This document shows, one piece after another, positions 16,082 through 24,604 of a stretch of 64,000 nucleotides of DNA (within the stretch, counting starts at the first letter, position 1; each line of letters opens with the position of its first letter). The stretch is from JABCYV01 sp963696025 (GTDB lineage Bacteria > Acidobacteriota > Terriglobia > Terriglobales > Acidobacteriaceae). The stretch lies in assembly GCA_963696025.1 (NCBI GenBank), contig CAVOII010000006.1, forward strand, positions 186,001 to 250,000, read 5' to 3'. Under the pieces are notes generated by a model. That model worked only from the letters and a program-made list of their open reading frames with translations, had not been told where the DNA came from and did not search any database. The position numbers and the translations under genes were made by a program.

Positions 16082-17686
16082 GTGGAAACCGAATCCATCG
16101 TCGTCCTCGACTTTGGCGCGCAGTATTCCCAACTCATCGCGCGCCGCATCCGCGAACAGAATGTTTTTTCTGTCGTCCTGCCCTGCAACGCCAGCCTGGA
16201 TGAAATCCGCAGCTATTCGCCTGTAGGAATCATTCTGTCGGGCGGCCCTTCTTCCGTCTACGACTCCGACGCCCCGGTCGCGGACCCGCGAATCTTCGGA
16301 ACGGGTCTACCCGTGCTTGGCATCTGCTATGGGCTGCAATATATGGTTCATTCGCTCGGAGGCAAAGTGCGCGCCGCCGACAAGCGCGAATACGGACACG
16401 CTAACGTTGAAGTGCAGGGTGGATCGTGCCTGTTTAGCGGCTTGCCAGCAAAGCTTTCGGTCTGGATGTCCCACGGCGACGAGGCCGTCGAACTTCCACC
16501 AGGCTTCCACCTGGTGGCGAGTTCGCCCAACGCCGTCGCCGCCATCGAGGCCCCAGAGAAAAAGATGTGGGCGGTGCAGTTTCATCCCGAGGTCCACCAC
16601 ACCCAATCGGGCACTGCGATTCTGCGCAACTTTGCCTTGGTCATTTGCGGCGCCAAACCTACCTGGACTCCGCAGCACTTCATCGATGCCACCATCGCCA
16701 ACGTGCGCCAGACTGTAGGCGATGGTCGCGCCCTCTGCGCACTCTCCGGAGGCGTAGACTCAGCCGTTGCCGCCACGCTGGTAGATCGTGCTCTGCGTGA
16801 CAAGAAAGGTAATTCGCGCCTGACCTCCGTGTTTGTGAACAACGGAGTGCTGCGCAAAAACGAATTTGAAAAAGTTCAGCAGAATCTCCGCGACAAGCTC
16901 GGTCTCCGCGTGATCGCTGTTGATGCAACCGATCGCTTTCTCGCCAAGCTCAAGGGTGTTACCGATCCCGAGACCAAGCGCAAAATCATTGGCAACGAGT
17001 TCATTGCGATATTCGAAGAAGAAGCGCGCCGCATCCTGGAGTCAGCAGGCCTCCCGGGAGCTGGGCTGGGAACAGAGACGCCGGCGGTTTTAGAAAAAGT
17101 CTGGTTGGTCCAGGGCACGCTCTATCCCGACGTCATCGAATCCCGTTCCGTGCGCGGCCCTTCGCAGGTCATCAAGTCACACCACAACGTCGGCGGACTG
17201 CCGGAAAAAATGAAACTGAAGTTGGTCGAGCCCCTGAAAGAGCTCTTCAAAGACGAAGTCCGCAAAATTGGCCGCGATCTTGGCATGCCGGAAGAAATCC
17301 TGCTGCGTCAGCCTTTTCCCGGACCGGGTTTGGCCGTGCGCATCGTCGGCGAAGTCACACCCGAGCGGCTGACCATCCTGCGCGAGTGCGACGACATCGT
17401 CGTCACCGAAATCAAACAGGCCGGCCTGTACACAAAAATCTGGCAGTCATTCGCCGCGCTGCTGCCGGTGATGTCCGTGGGTGTGATGGGCGACCAGCGG
17501 ACTTACGCTTATACCTGCGCGGTTCGCGCCGTGCACTCTGAAGACGGCATGACCGCCGAATGGGTGCCGCTGCCACACGAAGTCCTGAAGTCGATCTCGA
17601 GTCGAATTGTGAATGAAGTGAAAGGCGTGAACCGCGTGGTCTACGACGTAACCTCGAAGCCCCCTGGAACGATTGAATGGGAGTGA
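16082..17686 (+). CDS. guaA: GMP synthase (glutamine-hydrolysing)
   Basis: Converts XMP to GMP using glutamine and ATP. It has an N-terminal class I amidotransferase domain with the nucleophile in GICYGLQ (Cys about 82) and HPEVHHT as the His/Glu part. An ATP-pyrophosphatase domain follows with P-loop LSGGVDSAVAA near residue 222. The dimerisation domain holds RQPFPGPGLAVRI and ends KPPGTIEWE, the usual terminus. It begins at GTG 16,082 and is 534 aa, close to the usual length. It is preceded by the repeat-containing gap and shows no operon partner. Confidence 0.97.
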   Translation: METESIVVLDFGAQYSQLIARRIREQNVFSVVLPCNASLDEIRSYSPVGIILSGGPSSVYDSDAPVADPRIFGTGLPVLGICYGLQYMVHSLGGKVRAADKREYGHANVEVQGGSCLFSGLPAKLSVWMSHGDEAVELPPGFHLVASSPNAVAAIEAPEKKMWAVQFHPEVHHTQSGTAILRNFALVICGAKPTWTPQHFIDATIANVRQTVGDGRALCALSGGVDSAVAATLVDRALRDKKGNSRLTSVFVNNGVLRKNEFEKVQQNLRDKLGLRVIAVDATDRFLAKLKGVTDPETKRKIIGNEFIAIFEEEARRILESAGLPGAGLGTETPAVLEKVWLVQGTLYPDVIESRSVRGPSQVIKSHHNVGGLPEKMKLKLVEPLKELFKDEVRKIGRDLGMPEEILLRQPFPGPGLAVRIVGEVTPERLTILRECDDIVVTEIKQAGLYTKIWQSFAALLPVMSVGVMGDQRTYAYTCAVRAVHSEDGMTAEWVPLPHEVLKSISSRIVNEVKGVNRVVYDVTSKPPGTIEWE

Positions 17687-17801
17687 ACCCAGCGGCCAGC
17701 CATCCGCTATACCACGTGAGAACAGCTCCCGAAGCGCTAACTTACCCTCGCCTGGTCGAAGTGGCCTGCCAACCTTCCAAACAACTCGCAACAACCTTGC
17801 A

Positions 17802-19325
17802 CTAATCGGTGTCCGGAGGATCTACCTCACTGGTGGCGGTCTTGGTGAAGAAGCTTCCGGTCAGCGGAGCCGGAATCGTTTTGTACGCAGTTGGGGCTCG
17901 ATGAAAATCGAAGAAGTCGTGGAGATCGTTCGTCGCTCGCGCGTCGGCAAAGCCGAGATTGCCGAGGCCAAAAATACCCTCGATGCCCTTGACAATGCTG
18001 CCAAAATCGTATTCGCGGTTGCTGATGTAGCCGACCTTGGTCGAGTAGGCCGAAACCACCAACAGCGGCACGCGGAAGCCGAGTTGATAGTCGTTCTGGT
18101 TCGAGCCGCTCTGGAACACCGGCCGCACGTGGTCATACCAGCCTCCCCAATCGTCCCAGGTAATAAATATAACGGTATCCTTCCAGTATCCAGTATCTCC
18201 GTCGCAAGTTGTGTTATTCCCGATGGCATTGACGATGGCCGCCACCCACGATGGCCCCTGGCCGCTGTTGATGGGGTGGTCCGAATATTGCCCGGCAGGC
18301 GTGACCCAGCTTACCTGCGAGAGAGTGCAGTTGCCGATGTCGTTCAAGACATCGGGCGGTTGCGTGTCGACGTAGCCGTTCGATTCGCCTTTCGTCCAGT
18401 CTGGCCCTGTGCATACGCCAAACAAAGGTAGGCAGATATTCGAGAGCGAGTTAGGTGCAACCCACAGGCTAGTCTGCCCTTCGGCATAGTAGGTCCAAGT
18501 GATTTTAGGATTAGCGAGGTTAAACAGGTAATCCATAGCATTTCGCGTAAAGCATTCAGGCGTTAAGTCACCGGGGGTCTCGGTGCCAAAAGGTGGCGTG
18601 GCGTTCCCAATTGGCCTGATCAGTTGTACTGATTCTCCTGAGCCGCAGCCATAGTTACCTGGGGCGTTCTCTGCGACAAAGATACCCGCCGCGTCGTCTC
18701 CCGCAGTGGGCGCAGAGGTGGCGCCAAAAATATACTGATGCGCGGGATAACTCGGGCCTTGGTTGGTCTGATACATCCGGTTTGCCCATCCATAGGTCGT
18801 CGCCATCGTGAGATAGGGGTCGAGAAGGCCACCTTTGCTGCCGTTGCTGTTCGTTACCGGCGAGTTATAGACATACATGAACTGCGAATAATTGTTCGCC
18901 GGAACCACGCAGCCAAAGATATTTGCACCGCAGCCCGCCGGAACGTTGACCCCAAGTTTGCCGCTGATTCCCTGATTCTTGTACTGGAAATCCCACCCAC
19001 TGATAGTTCCGTTCAGCTTTGGTCCGCCGTGGCTGTGGTCCAGATCAAAGTTGGTGGCCAGCCCGACAGGCGTTAGGGGTATGGTCTGGCCGGCGGCATC
19101 CATATAGGTCGATGCAATATCGTAGGTCCCCGCCGTGCCCGTCGGCGTACATCCCGGCACTCCGCCGTTCGCGGTGCACAATCCCTGAAACAGATTGTCG
19201 GGCGTGCGATTCTCCTGAAAGATCACTATCACGTGCTTGATTGGAGTGATGCCGTACTGGGCTTGGGCGGAAACCGCAACCAGTCCGGCGACAAGAAGTA
19301 ATAAGACCCTGCAGGTGGATTTCAC
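17802..19325 (-). CDS. secreted phosphoesterase (phospholipase C / acid phosphatase family)
   Basis: Member of the alkaline-phosphatase-like phosphoesterase family that includes bacterial phospholipases C and AcpA-type acid phosphatases. Motifs are KHVIVIFQENRTPDNLFQG near the N-terminus, GPSYPAHQYIFGATS, and VIFITWDDWGGWYDHVRP toward the C-terminus. The leader (KSTCRVLLLLVAGLVAVSAQA) is a clear signal peptide. GTG at 19,325 with AGGAG 7 bases upstream is the best start; ATG at 19,331 overlaps that site too closely. Likely a periplasmic or exported enzyme releasing phosphate from esters. The substrate is not readable. It is about 507 aa. Confidence 0.88.
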   Translation of the reverse strand: MKSTCRVLLLLVAGLVAVSAQAQYGITPIKHVIVIFQENRTPDNLFQGLCTANGGVPGCTPTGTAGTYDIASTYMDAAGQTIPLTPVGLATNFDLDHSHGGPKLNGTISGWDFQYKNQGISGKLGVNVPAGCGANIFGCVVPANNYSQFMYVYNSPVTNSNGSKGGLLDPYLTMATTYGWANRMYQTNQGPSYPAHQYIFGATSAPTAGDDAAGIFVAENAPGNYGCGSGESVQLIRPIGNATPPFGTETPGDLTPECFTRNAMDYLFNLANPKITWTYYAEGQTSLWVAPNSLSNICLPLFGVCTGPDWTKGESNGYVDTQPPDVLNDIGNCTLSQVSWVTPAGQYSDHPINSGQGPSWVAAIVNAIGNNTTCDGDTGYWKDTVIFITWDDWGGWYDHVRPVFQSGSNQNDYQLGFRVPLLVVSAYSTKVGYISNREYDFGSIVKGIEGIFGLGNLGFADARATNDLHDFFDFHRAPTAYKTIPAPLTGSFFTKTATSEVDPPDTD

Positions 19326-19668
19326 GACCATTCTCCTTATCTGCCGGAAATAGTAACTGGACTCGACGCAGGCGCAAGGCACCTGTCATCTCCTGCCCGT
19401 GATCCCTGTCAACCGAATGCAAACAGATTCAAGCCTCAGAATTAGTCCGCCCTTGCACCGAGGCCACAATGCAAATGCAGCGTGCGGATTTTAGTCCATG
19501 CTGGGGCGCCCCAACGGCGAAACGCATTGCCTGTTACCTTCTAACACGCCACAAACACAGTGCGTGAGCAAAAGTCGCGAAGGCTCCAGACTTTCATTCG
19601 GTTGTAACAATTGGCGGCTCAGATAGGGCGGACGCACCTGTCCGCCCTACTGCGCAAAGCTCGGCGGC
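19326..19668. other. intergenic gap without recognisable feature
   Basis: 343 bases between the phosphoesterase gene (upstream side) and the end of vapC. I see no gene, RNA or strong repeat here. It must contain the phosphoesterase promoter near its left edge. Confidence 0.5.
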
Positions 19669-20064
19669 CTAGGGATGCACCACTTGCAGCCCCAGCACCC
19701 TCTCGAACGCATCGAAGTCGCGGTCGCGCTGCAGGAGCGTGTGCCCAGAGGTTAGACAGAAAGTAGCAATCCAACAATCGATAGTCTTGCGAACGGTGTA
19801 GCCGCGTTGGCGTAAGGTTCTGTAATTTTGGGCTGCGGCAATTGCGAGGTCGGTGCCGCCGGTAGGGAACACCTCGAATTTCAGGAGGTGATCACGGACC
19901 CGCCTAAAGGCGGCCTGCCCTCGAATCCCCTGCAAAACTTCGCAGAGGATCACATCGGTCAACCCCAGCCGCTGATTCTGCAATTCTCGATCAAGCCAGC
20001 CTGTTTGAGGAGTTAGTTCGCCTCCGAGATAGTCAATCCACACCGTCGTATCGACGATGACCAT
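19669..20064 (-). CDS. vapC: VapC-family PIN-domain ribonuclease toxin
   Basis: Type II toxin of 131 aa. The PIN acidic residues are in VIVDTTVWIDYL near the N-terminus, ILCEVLQGIRG in the middle, and TIDCWIATFCL plus HTLLQRDRDFDAF near the C-terminus. PIN toxins of this class cleave RNA, often tRNA; the target cannot be told from sequence. It starts 7 bases after the antitoxin stop, so the pair is co-transcribed. The adjacent 67 aa gene with a ribbon-type DNA-binding N-terminus fits VapB. Confidence 0.92.
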   Translation of the reverse strand: MVIVDTTVWIDYLGGELTPQTGWLDRELQNQRLGLTDVILCEVLQGIRGQAAFRRVRDHLLKFEVFPTGGTDLAIAAAQNYRTLRQRGYTVRKTIDCWIATFCLTSGHTLLQRDRDFDAFERVLGLQVVHP

Positions 20065-20071
20065 GTACCGC

Positions 20072-20275
20072 CTACTCTTGGACTCGCCCGCGCCGTGACT
20101 TGCTTAGATTTCCCTCCCAGCGCACCTTGCCCCGGAGCCTCCGGATGGCCGTCTGGGCGTGGGTGTCGACCAGCAACCTTAAACCGGCCTCGACCGTCGC
20201 CCTCTTGGTGCGAGCGCCGCTACCCCGCATCGCCTGGCGCATCAAACGGTTGTCGATCTCGATGTTGGTCCGCAT
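20072..20275 (-). CDS. vapB: VapB-family antitoxin
   Basis: A 67 aa protein beginning MRTNIEIDNRLMRQAMR, a short strand then helix typical of MetJ/Arc-type VapB antitoxins. It continues with TKRATVEAGLRLLVDTHAQ. The basic C-terminal tail would wrap around the toxin. It sits immediately upstream of vapC. The usual autoregulation would act just upstream of 20,275, where two TGTGTA copies are spaced 21 bases apart (20,290-20,316). Confidence 0.88.
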   Translation of the reverse strand: MRTNIEIDNRLMRQAMRGSGARTKRATVEAGLRLLVDTHAQTAIRRLRGKVRWEGNLSKSRRGRVQE

Positions 20276-20287
20276 GGGGAATCACCC

Positions 20288-20317
20288 GTGTGTAAATATC
20301 TCACAATTATGTGTATC
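20288..20317. promoter_or_regulatory. possible vapBC operator region
   Basis: AT-rich stretch directly upstream of vapB containing two direct TGTGTA copies 21 bases apart around TCTCACAATTA. This is a plausible binding site for the VapBC complex, judged only by position and repeat. Confidence 0.3.
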
Positions 20318-20371
20318 AGGCAAGTAGCGATGCCGGCAGTTACCTTCGCCAAAGAAAGTCTTGACTCTTAC

Positions 20372-21130
20372 TCAGTGTGTGTTCTCTGAATCTACTGGCG
20401 AAATCGTGTGCTCGGGCGAGGCGGGAGAGTAATCTGCGGGTATTTCGAACAACGATTCGTCCAGCACCTCTTCGGAAATGTCAACCAATTCCGTTCTGTT
20501 TACAAATACGTTTCCCGCCGTTCTTTGCGTAGACTTCTCCTCAATGGCAAGCCCACGTGGTGCAGTCCCGACCTGCTTGAAGACGATGTGATCGTGGCGT
20601 GGGTCTGGATGCGCGATCAGCAGTCCTGGGGCAAACCCCGAGAGGGCAAGGGCACCTGGTGCATCTCCACGACAGTTCACTCCTGGTAGATCCAGGTACC
20701 AGCCGTCAATTTCGGTCTTGCCAGCCTTGGTAACAGCGCCCTTACTGGGATCAACGGTGATCGTCGTCTTGATGTGGCGAGCTTCGTAGCTTGCCTCTTG
20801 ACACCGCTCGCCAGTATCGACCGAATTTATCGTAACCGTGACTTCGGGGCCGGTTGGCCGTTGCTTAGAGATGTGGTGCTCAATCCGTATATGGTCTGCG
20901 CCGCCGTTTAATGAGAAATAAGTCCGGGTGCGAGGACTCAGATGAATAATTGTTCTCTGATCGCACTGCATAATACTGACGCTGCCCGGCCCGAAATCTC
21001 TTGGCGCAACCTCAGAACGGTGCTCGATGCGCTCACGCGGACCTTTGAAATACGAGGTCGTCAGCATGGGAGGGGTGAGCCCGTGAGTTTCGCGGGTTTT
21101 GATCGTCAGATCGCGAAAGTTGGGAACCAC
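20372..21130 (-). CDS. hypothetical protein, likely membrane-anchored; start unclear
   Basis: A 252 aa reading frame from GTG 21,130. I do not recognise the family. The body is soluble-looking with alternating hydrophobic strands (SVSIMQCDQRTIIHLS, TYFSLNGGADHIRIEHH, VTVTINSVDTGERC, HIKTTITVDPSKGAVTKAG, ENTH end), so a beta-rich exported domain is possible. The open frame continues upstream without a normal start codon back to the stop of the aldolase gene at 21,206. That part encodes AAWWAIVRALAALATVPAAS, a good membrane anchor. The real start may therefore be a rare codon (ATT or CTG) inside that stretch. Confidence 0.6.
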   Translation of the reverse strand: MVPNFRDLTIKTRETHGLTPPMLTTSYFKGPRERIEHRSEVAPRDFGPGSVSIMQCDQRTIIHLSPRTRTYFSLNGGADHIRIEHHISKQRPTGPEVTVTINSVDTGERCQEASYEARHIKTTITVDPSKGAVTKAGKTEIDGWYLDLPGVNCRGDAPGALALSGFAPGLLIAHPDPRHDHIVFKQVGTAPRGLAIEEKSTQRTAGNVFVNRTELVDISEEVLDESLFEIPADYSPASPEHTISPVDSENTH

Positions 21131-21205
21131 CCACCAGGAAGCTGCAGGAACCGTCGCCAGTGCAGCTAACGCGCGGACAATCGCCCACCAGGCAGCCTTG
21201 AAGAA

Positions 21206-22213
21206 TTACGCGCCCACCATCGCCGGTTCGCCCTCATAGATCGAGTACCACGACGTAGCTGCTTTCAGGCGCTCATTCACATTAGTAATATTCTTCACAC
21301 CTTCGTCCTGCAGCCACTTGCGAAAAGCTTCCGCCCCTTGTTTGGCATACACCGGAATGCCATTCTTCCACGTAGCCCTGCCGCACAGAACGCCATTGAA
21401 CTTCACTCCCGCTTCCGCCGCCAGTTCAAGTGACTCGGTGAACTCGGAATTGCTCACGCCTGCCGAAAGATAAATAAACGGCTTGCTGACCACGCTCGCG
21501 GCCTTGCGAAAGAACTCCATCGCTTCTTGCTTGCCGTAAGCTTTTTCCCCACCGTACGCTTTCGCGTCCTCCACATACTTCATGTTCACCGGGACTTCCA
21601 CCTTCAGAACATCCACTCCATACCGTTGTTTGCTGAATTCCTTCATGCTCTCGATCACAATCTGCGGCTTCTTCTTCGCGTACTCCAACGCTTTCTCGTC
21701 GACTCCCTCTTCATAACCCACGAACTCCAGAAAGAAAGGAATGTCATTAGCGCGGCACTCATCGCCTATGCGTTCCACCCAGGCATGCTTGCGGTCGTTG
21801 ATACCCTTGGGATCAAGCGGCGAATAGTAAAGTAGGATCTTGACGCAATCGGCTCCAGCCTCCTTGAGTCGGCGAGCCGACCAATGATCCAGCAGATCGG
21901 GCAAGCGCCCCGGCCCAGTCTTGTCGTATCCCGTCTTCTCATAAGCAAGCAGCAGTCCAGCATTCTTGGCGCGCCGCTTGGAAGCAGGCAGTCCCCACTC
22001 TGGATCGAGCAGAATTGCGCTTGCGTGCGGAGTGAGCACTTCCGTGACCAGTATCTTGAACTCTTCCATCATGGCGTCGCCGACTTCCGACCCTTTTTCT
22101 TTGGCTAGGGATTTCTGCAGCGAGCCGCGCTGGTCCATTGCAGCCGCAGCGATCACGCCGCGTTCATTGGAAACTTTTTTGAGGCCAGCCAATTTTCCGG
22201 GTGTGAGCTTCAT
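21206..22213 (-). CDS. lacD: tagatose 1,6-diphosphate aldolase (LacD family)
   Basis: Class I Schiff-base aldolase cleaving tagatose 1,6-bisphosphate (members may also act on related ketose bisphosphates). Motifs are VIAAAAMDQRGSLQKSL at the N-terminus, ILLDPEWGLPA, CVKILLYYSP, VDVLKVEVPVN with the likely Schiff-base Lys, IYLSAGVSN and GVLCGRATW. ATG at 22,213 is well supported by AGGAGG 6 bases upstream, giving 335 aa, close to the family length. Upstream codons in the same frame are not part of the gene. It is the only obvious sugar-catabolic gene nearby, so its physiological substrate is uncertain. Confidence 0.9.
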   Translation of the reverse strand: MKLTPGKLAGLKKVSNERGVIAAAAMDQRGSLQKSLAKEKGSEVGDAMMEEFKILVTEVLTPHASAILLDPEWGLPASKRRAKNAGLLLAYEKTGYDKTGPGRLPDLLDHWSARRLKEAGADCVKILLYYSPLDPKGINDRKHAWVERIGDECRANDIPFFLEFVGYEEGVDEKALEYAKKKPQIVIESMKEFSKQRYGVDVLKVEVPVNMKYVEDAKAYGGEKAYGKQEAMEFFRKAASVVSKPFIYLSAGVSNSEFTESLELAAEAGVKFNGVLCGRATWKNGIPVYAKQGAEAFRKWLQDEGVKNITNVNERLKAATSWYSIYEGEPAMVGA

Positions 22214-22403
22214 GAATTCCTCCTGATGAGTCCCAATTCGCGTTAATTGTAAACCATGGGGGAACGGAGGGAAGCGATGGGAAACCCGCTTTTCGAAAAC
22301 CGCGAAAGGCGGGCCCGGGCCACCCGCCCGCGGCTCGGAGATGTGACGCAAGTAGAGATATTCGGCGCGATCCAGCATCGAGATGTGGTCGAATCGTGCG
22401 GGC

Positions 22404-22766
22404 CTATTTCATCTCCTGAAACTCTCTCCATGAGGCGGTAGTTAGGACGTACATGTGGTCATCGCCAGTCGGATGCAGTTTGACGAACTCTTTCGCAAGA
22501 AGATTGTTGGCTTTGACGTAACCTGCCCAGCCCGCTTGCTGTTTTGGCCCGGTTCCCACGTGTTGATCGTAATCCGATAACTTCTTCGTGAGGTATCCCG
22601 TTGGGCGTACTTCGAAAACCTCCACGCCTAAGACGGCGATTTCGTTTTCTGTACACCGCCTAATCGCCCCCGACACCTCTGGAAAAGTGAACGCCAACTC
22701 GTTGCCGATGGTTTTCCCAGAGGCAGCGCGAGCGATTGACTCGATTTGTTCTAGATCGTTTCTCAT
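22404..22766 (-). CDS. hypothetical protein, 120 aa
   Basis: A small soluble protein beginning MRNDLEQIESIARAASGK and ending SWREFQEMK. No family recognised. Codon pattern and balanced composition support a real gene. Its ATG overlaps by four bases (ATGA) the stop of a short upstream frame (22,763-22,999), which suggests translational coupling to a gene or gene remnant there. It lies upstream of lacD on the same strand with a 190-base gap. Confidence 0.6.
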   Translation of the reverse strand: MRNDLEQIESIARAASGKTIGNELAFTFPEVSGAIRRCTENEIAVLGVEVFEVRPTGYLTKKLSDYDQHVGTGPKQQAGWAGYVKANNLLAKEFVKLHPTGDDHMYVLTTASWREFQEMK

Positions 22767-22999
22767 GGTGCCATGTGATTTGGAAGAAACCCAGGACCGG
22801 AGACCTGGATTACCTGCTTGGTTGCGTTGTCAACGACCACGAACTTTCCACTAGCACTCACGGCGCAGCCGTCGCTTTGTGCGCCTTGATCCCCGCCTCC
22901 TGGATCAATCGGGCGACTGGCGGGCGCCGTTTCCACTTGTAAGCCCTGCGGGAGCGGCCGCGGCGCGCGTTGTATACTCCCGAGATAAACGAACGACAT
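22763..22999 (-). CDS. short open frame coupled to the 120 aa gene (uncertain)
   Basis: A 78-codon frame whose last part reads GCAVSASGKFVVVDNATKQV and ends NHMAP, and looks protein-like. The N-terminal half does not. Its stop overlaps the start of the 22,404-22,766 gene as ATGA. It may be a small gene or the 3' remnant of a larger one. It overlaps the presumed promoter of the divergent DUF2911 gene. Confidence 0.3.
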   Translation of the reverse strand: MSFVYLGSIQRAPRPLPQGLQVETAPASRPIDPGGGDQGAQSDGCAVSASGKFVVVDNATKQVIQVSGPGFLPNHMAP

Positions 23000-23004
23000 C
23001 GGAA

Positions 23005-23604
23005 ATGAAACGAATCCTATTGGGTGCTCTTTTGTTAAGCGGCTTGATGCTGCCCGTCGCCCAGGTGAAGAAGGAAGACCTGGCCACTAAGAACACCCTC
23101 AGCCCTGGCGCCGAAACCAGCGTCACCGTCAACGGCAAGAACATTTGGATCTACTACCACGCCCCCTCCGTCAGGGGTCGCCACATTTTCGGCGGCGCCG
23201 GCGCGCTCCAGCCTTATGGCAAGGTATGGCGTCTGGGCGCCGATTATGCGACTGTTCTGCACACCGACGCCGACCTCGACCTGAATGGCCTCGCCATTCC
23301 CAAGGGCGACTACACCCTGTACGCCGACCTCGACAACGGCCAGTGGAAGCTGATCGTCAATAAAACCCTGATGGACGGCGCCCGCCACATCTGGGGCGTC
23401 GGGGTCTCACCGGACGGCATTCGCGAAGGCAGCACCACCGATGATCCGGCCACCGAACTGGGCCGCACTTCGCTCACCATGGACAAGCCGTCATCTCCGG
23501 TCGAGACCCTCAAGATCACGCTGTCGGGCGCCGGCGGCGCCAAGGGAAAACTGCTCGTCGAATGGGAGAATGTGACCGCGTCGGCCCCCTTTACCGTGAA
23601 GTAA
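23005..23604 (+). CDS. DUF2911 domain exported protein
   Basis: About 199 aa: a signal peptide (MKRILLGALLLSGLMLPVAQ) followed by a DUF2911 domain. The characteristic order is VTVNGKNIWIYYHAPSVRGRHIFGG, LQPYGKVWRLGADYATVLHT, IPKGDYTLYADLDNGQWKLIVN and LLVEWENVTASAPF. The family is widespread in Acidobacteria and Bacteroidetes; its function is unknown and the location is presumably periplasmic. ATG at 23,005 is chosen because it starts the signal peptide; the open frame extends upstream to 22,879 without support. Confidence 0.88.
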   Translation: MKRILLGALLLSGLMLPVAQVKKEDLATKNTLSPGAETSVTVNGKNIWIYYHAPSVRGRHIFGGAGALQPYGKVWRLGADYATVLHTDADLDLNGLAIPKGDYTLYADLDNGQWKLIVNKTLMDGARHIWGVGVSPDGIREGSTTDDPATELGRTSLTMDKPSSPVETLKITLSGAGGAKGKLLVEWENVTASAPFTVK

Positions 23605-23616
23605 CGGCCTCCGGCC

Positions 23617-23672
23617 GGGTGGCCCATCTTTGCGCTTTTTGCAAAGGTGGGATTACAAGGAATCATGCCACC
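23617..23672. repeat. dispersed palindromic repeat, family 2
   Basis: GGGTGGCCCATCTTTGCGC-TTTTT-GCAAAGGTGGGATT... is directly downstream of the DUF2911 gene and very similar to 42,541-42,593. The hairpin could also serve as a terminator between the convergent genes. Confidence 0.65.
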
Positions 23673-23722
23673 CATCCCGATCTCACTCAGTGCATCTCTG
23701 GAGATCCGTGGCCGCTCACCAC

Positions 23723-24460
23723 CTACTGCCTCAACGTCAGCATCCCCAGAATTGCCTGCTGCTTGGCGATCAGCGACTGCACTCCCTGGCGGGCCAGCCC
23801 GATCATCCTTCCAAGCTGCGGCTCGTCGAATACCTGATGCTCCGCCGTGGCTTGCACTTCGACGAACTTGTATCCGGCGGTCATGACGAAATTCATGTCC
23901 ACATCGGCGCCAGAATCTTCTTCATAGCAGAGATCAAGCAGAATTTCGCCATCCACCATCCCCACGCTCACCGCCGCCACAAAATCGCGGAGCGGAACCG
24001 ACGTCAGCGTCCCAGCCTCCACCAACTTTTCCAGCGCCAAGCCAAGAGCCACAAAAGCGCCAGTGATGGACGCGGTGCGCGTCCCGCCATCCGCCTGAAT
24101 GACGTCGCAATCAATCCAGATCGTGCGTTCACCCAGCCGTTCAAGATCGGTGACGGCGCGCAGCGAGCGTCCGATCAGCCGCTGAATCTCATGCGTACGC
24201 CCGCTCGGCCGGCCTTTGTTCACCTCGCGCGCAGTGCGAGTCAGAGTGGAACGCGGCAGCATGGCGTACTCGCTCGAAATCCAGCCCTTGCCGCTATTGC
24301 GCATAAATTGCGGAACAATCTCTTCGATCGACGCAGTGCATATCACCCGCGTGTTGCCCAGTTCGATCAGAGCCGAACCTTCCGCTGTGCTGATAAAGTT
24401 CGGCAGGATGTTCACCGGCCGCATCTGATCGGGCGCGCGATTGTCGGAGCGATAGAACAT
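23723..24460 (-). CDS. rph: ribonuclease PH
   Basis: Phosphorolytic 3'-5' exoribonuclease for tRNA 3' maturation. The 245 aa protein starts MFYRSDNRAPDQMRPVNI. It shows GSALIELGNTRVICTASIEE, GKGWISSEYAMLPRST, RPSGRTHEIQRLIGRSLRA (phosphate-binding region), TIWIDCDVIQADGGTRTASI and LDLCYEEDSGADVDMNFV. ATG at 24,460 matches the family start; a TTG-initiated extension of six residues is less likely. It is downstream of and co-oriented with the GerMN-amidase-DUF1015 cluster but separated by a repeat-bearing gap. Confidence 0.96.
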   Translation of the reverse strand: MFYRSDNRAPDQMRPVNILPNFISTAEGSALIELGNTRVICTASIEEIVPQFMRNSGKGWISSEYAMLPRSTLTRTAREVNKGRPSGRTHEIQRLIGRSLRAVTDLERLGERTIWIDCDVIQADGGTRTASITGAFVALGLALEKLVEAGTLTSVPLRDFVAAVSVGMVDGEILLDLCYEEDSGADVDMNFVMTAGYKFVEVQATAEHQVFDEPQLGRMIGLARQGVQSLIAKQQAILGMLTLRQ

Positions 24461-24537
24461 AAGTCGCGATTGTAGCAAGAGTCGCGCAACCGTTCGAACC
24501 GGCCGGGGATCCTAACTCCCCGCGCCAACTTACACGG

Positions 24538-24600
24538 TGTCATCCCAAGCGTAGCCGTTTTTCAGGCGAACAGAGGAACCTTGCGCGTATCGCCACAGTG
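24538..24600. repeat. dispersed intergenic repeat, family 1
   Basis: GTGTCATCCCAAGCGTAGCC...CAGAGGAACCTTGCGCGT, a diverged family 1 copy between rph and the GerMN gene. Confidence 0.55.
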
Positions 24601-24604
24601 CTAC

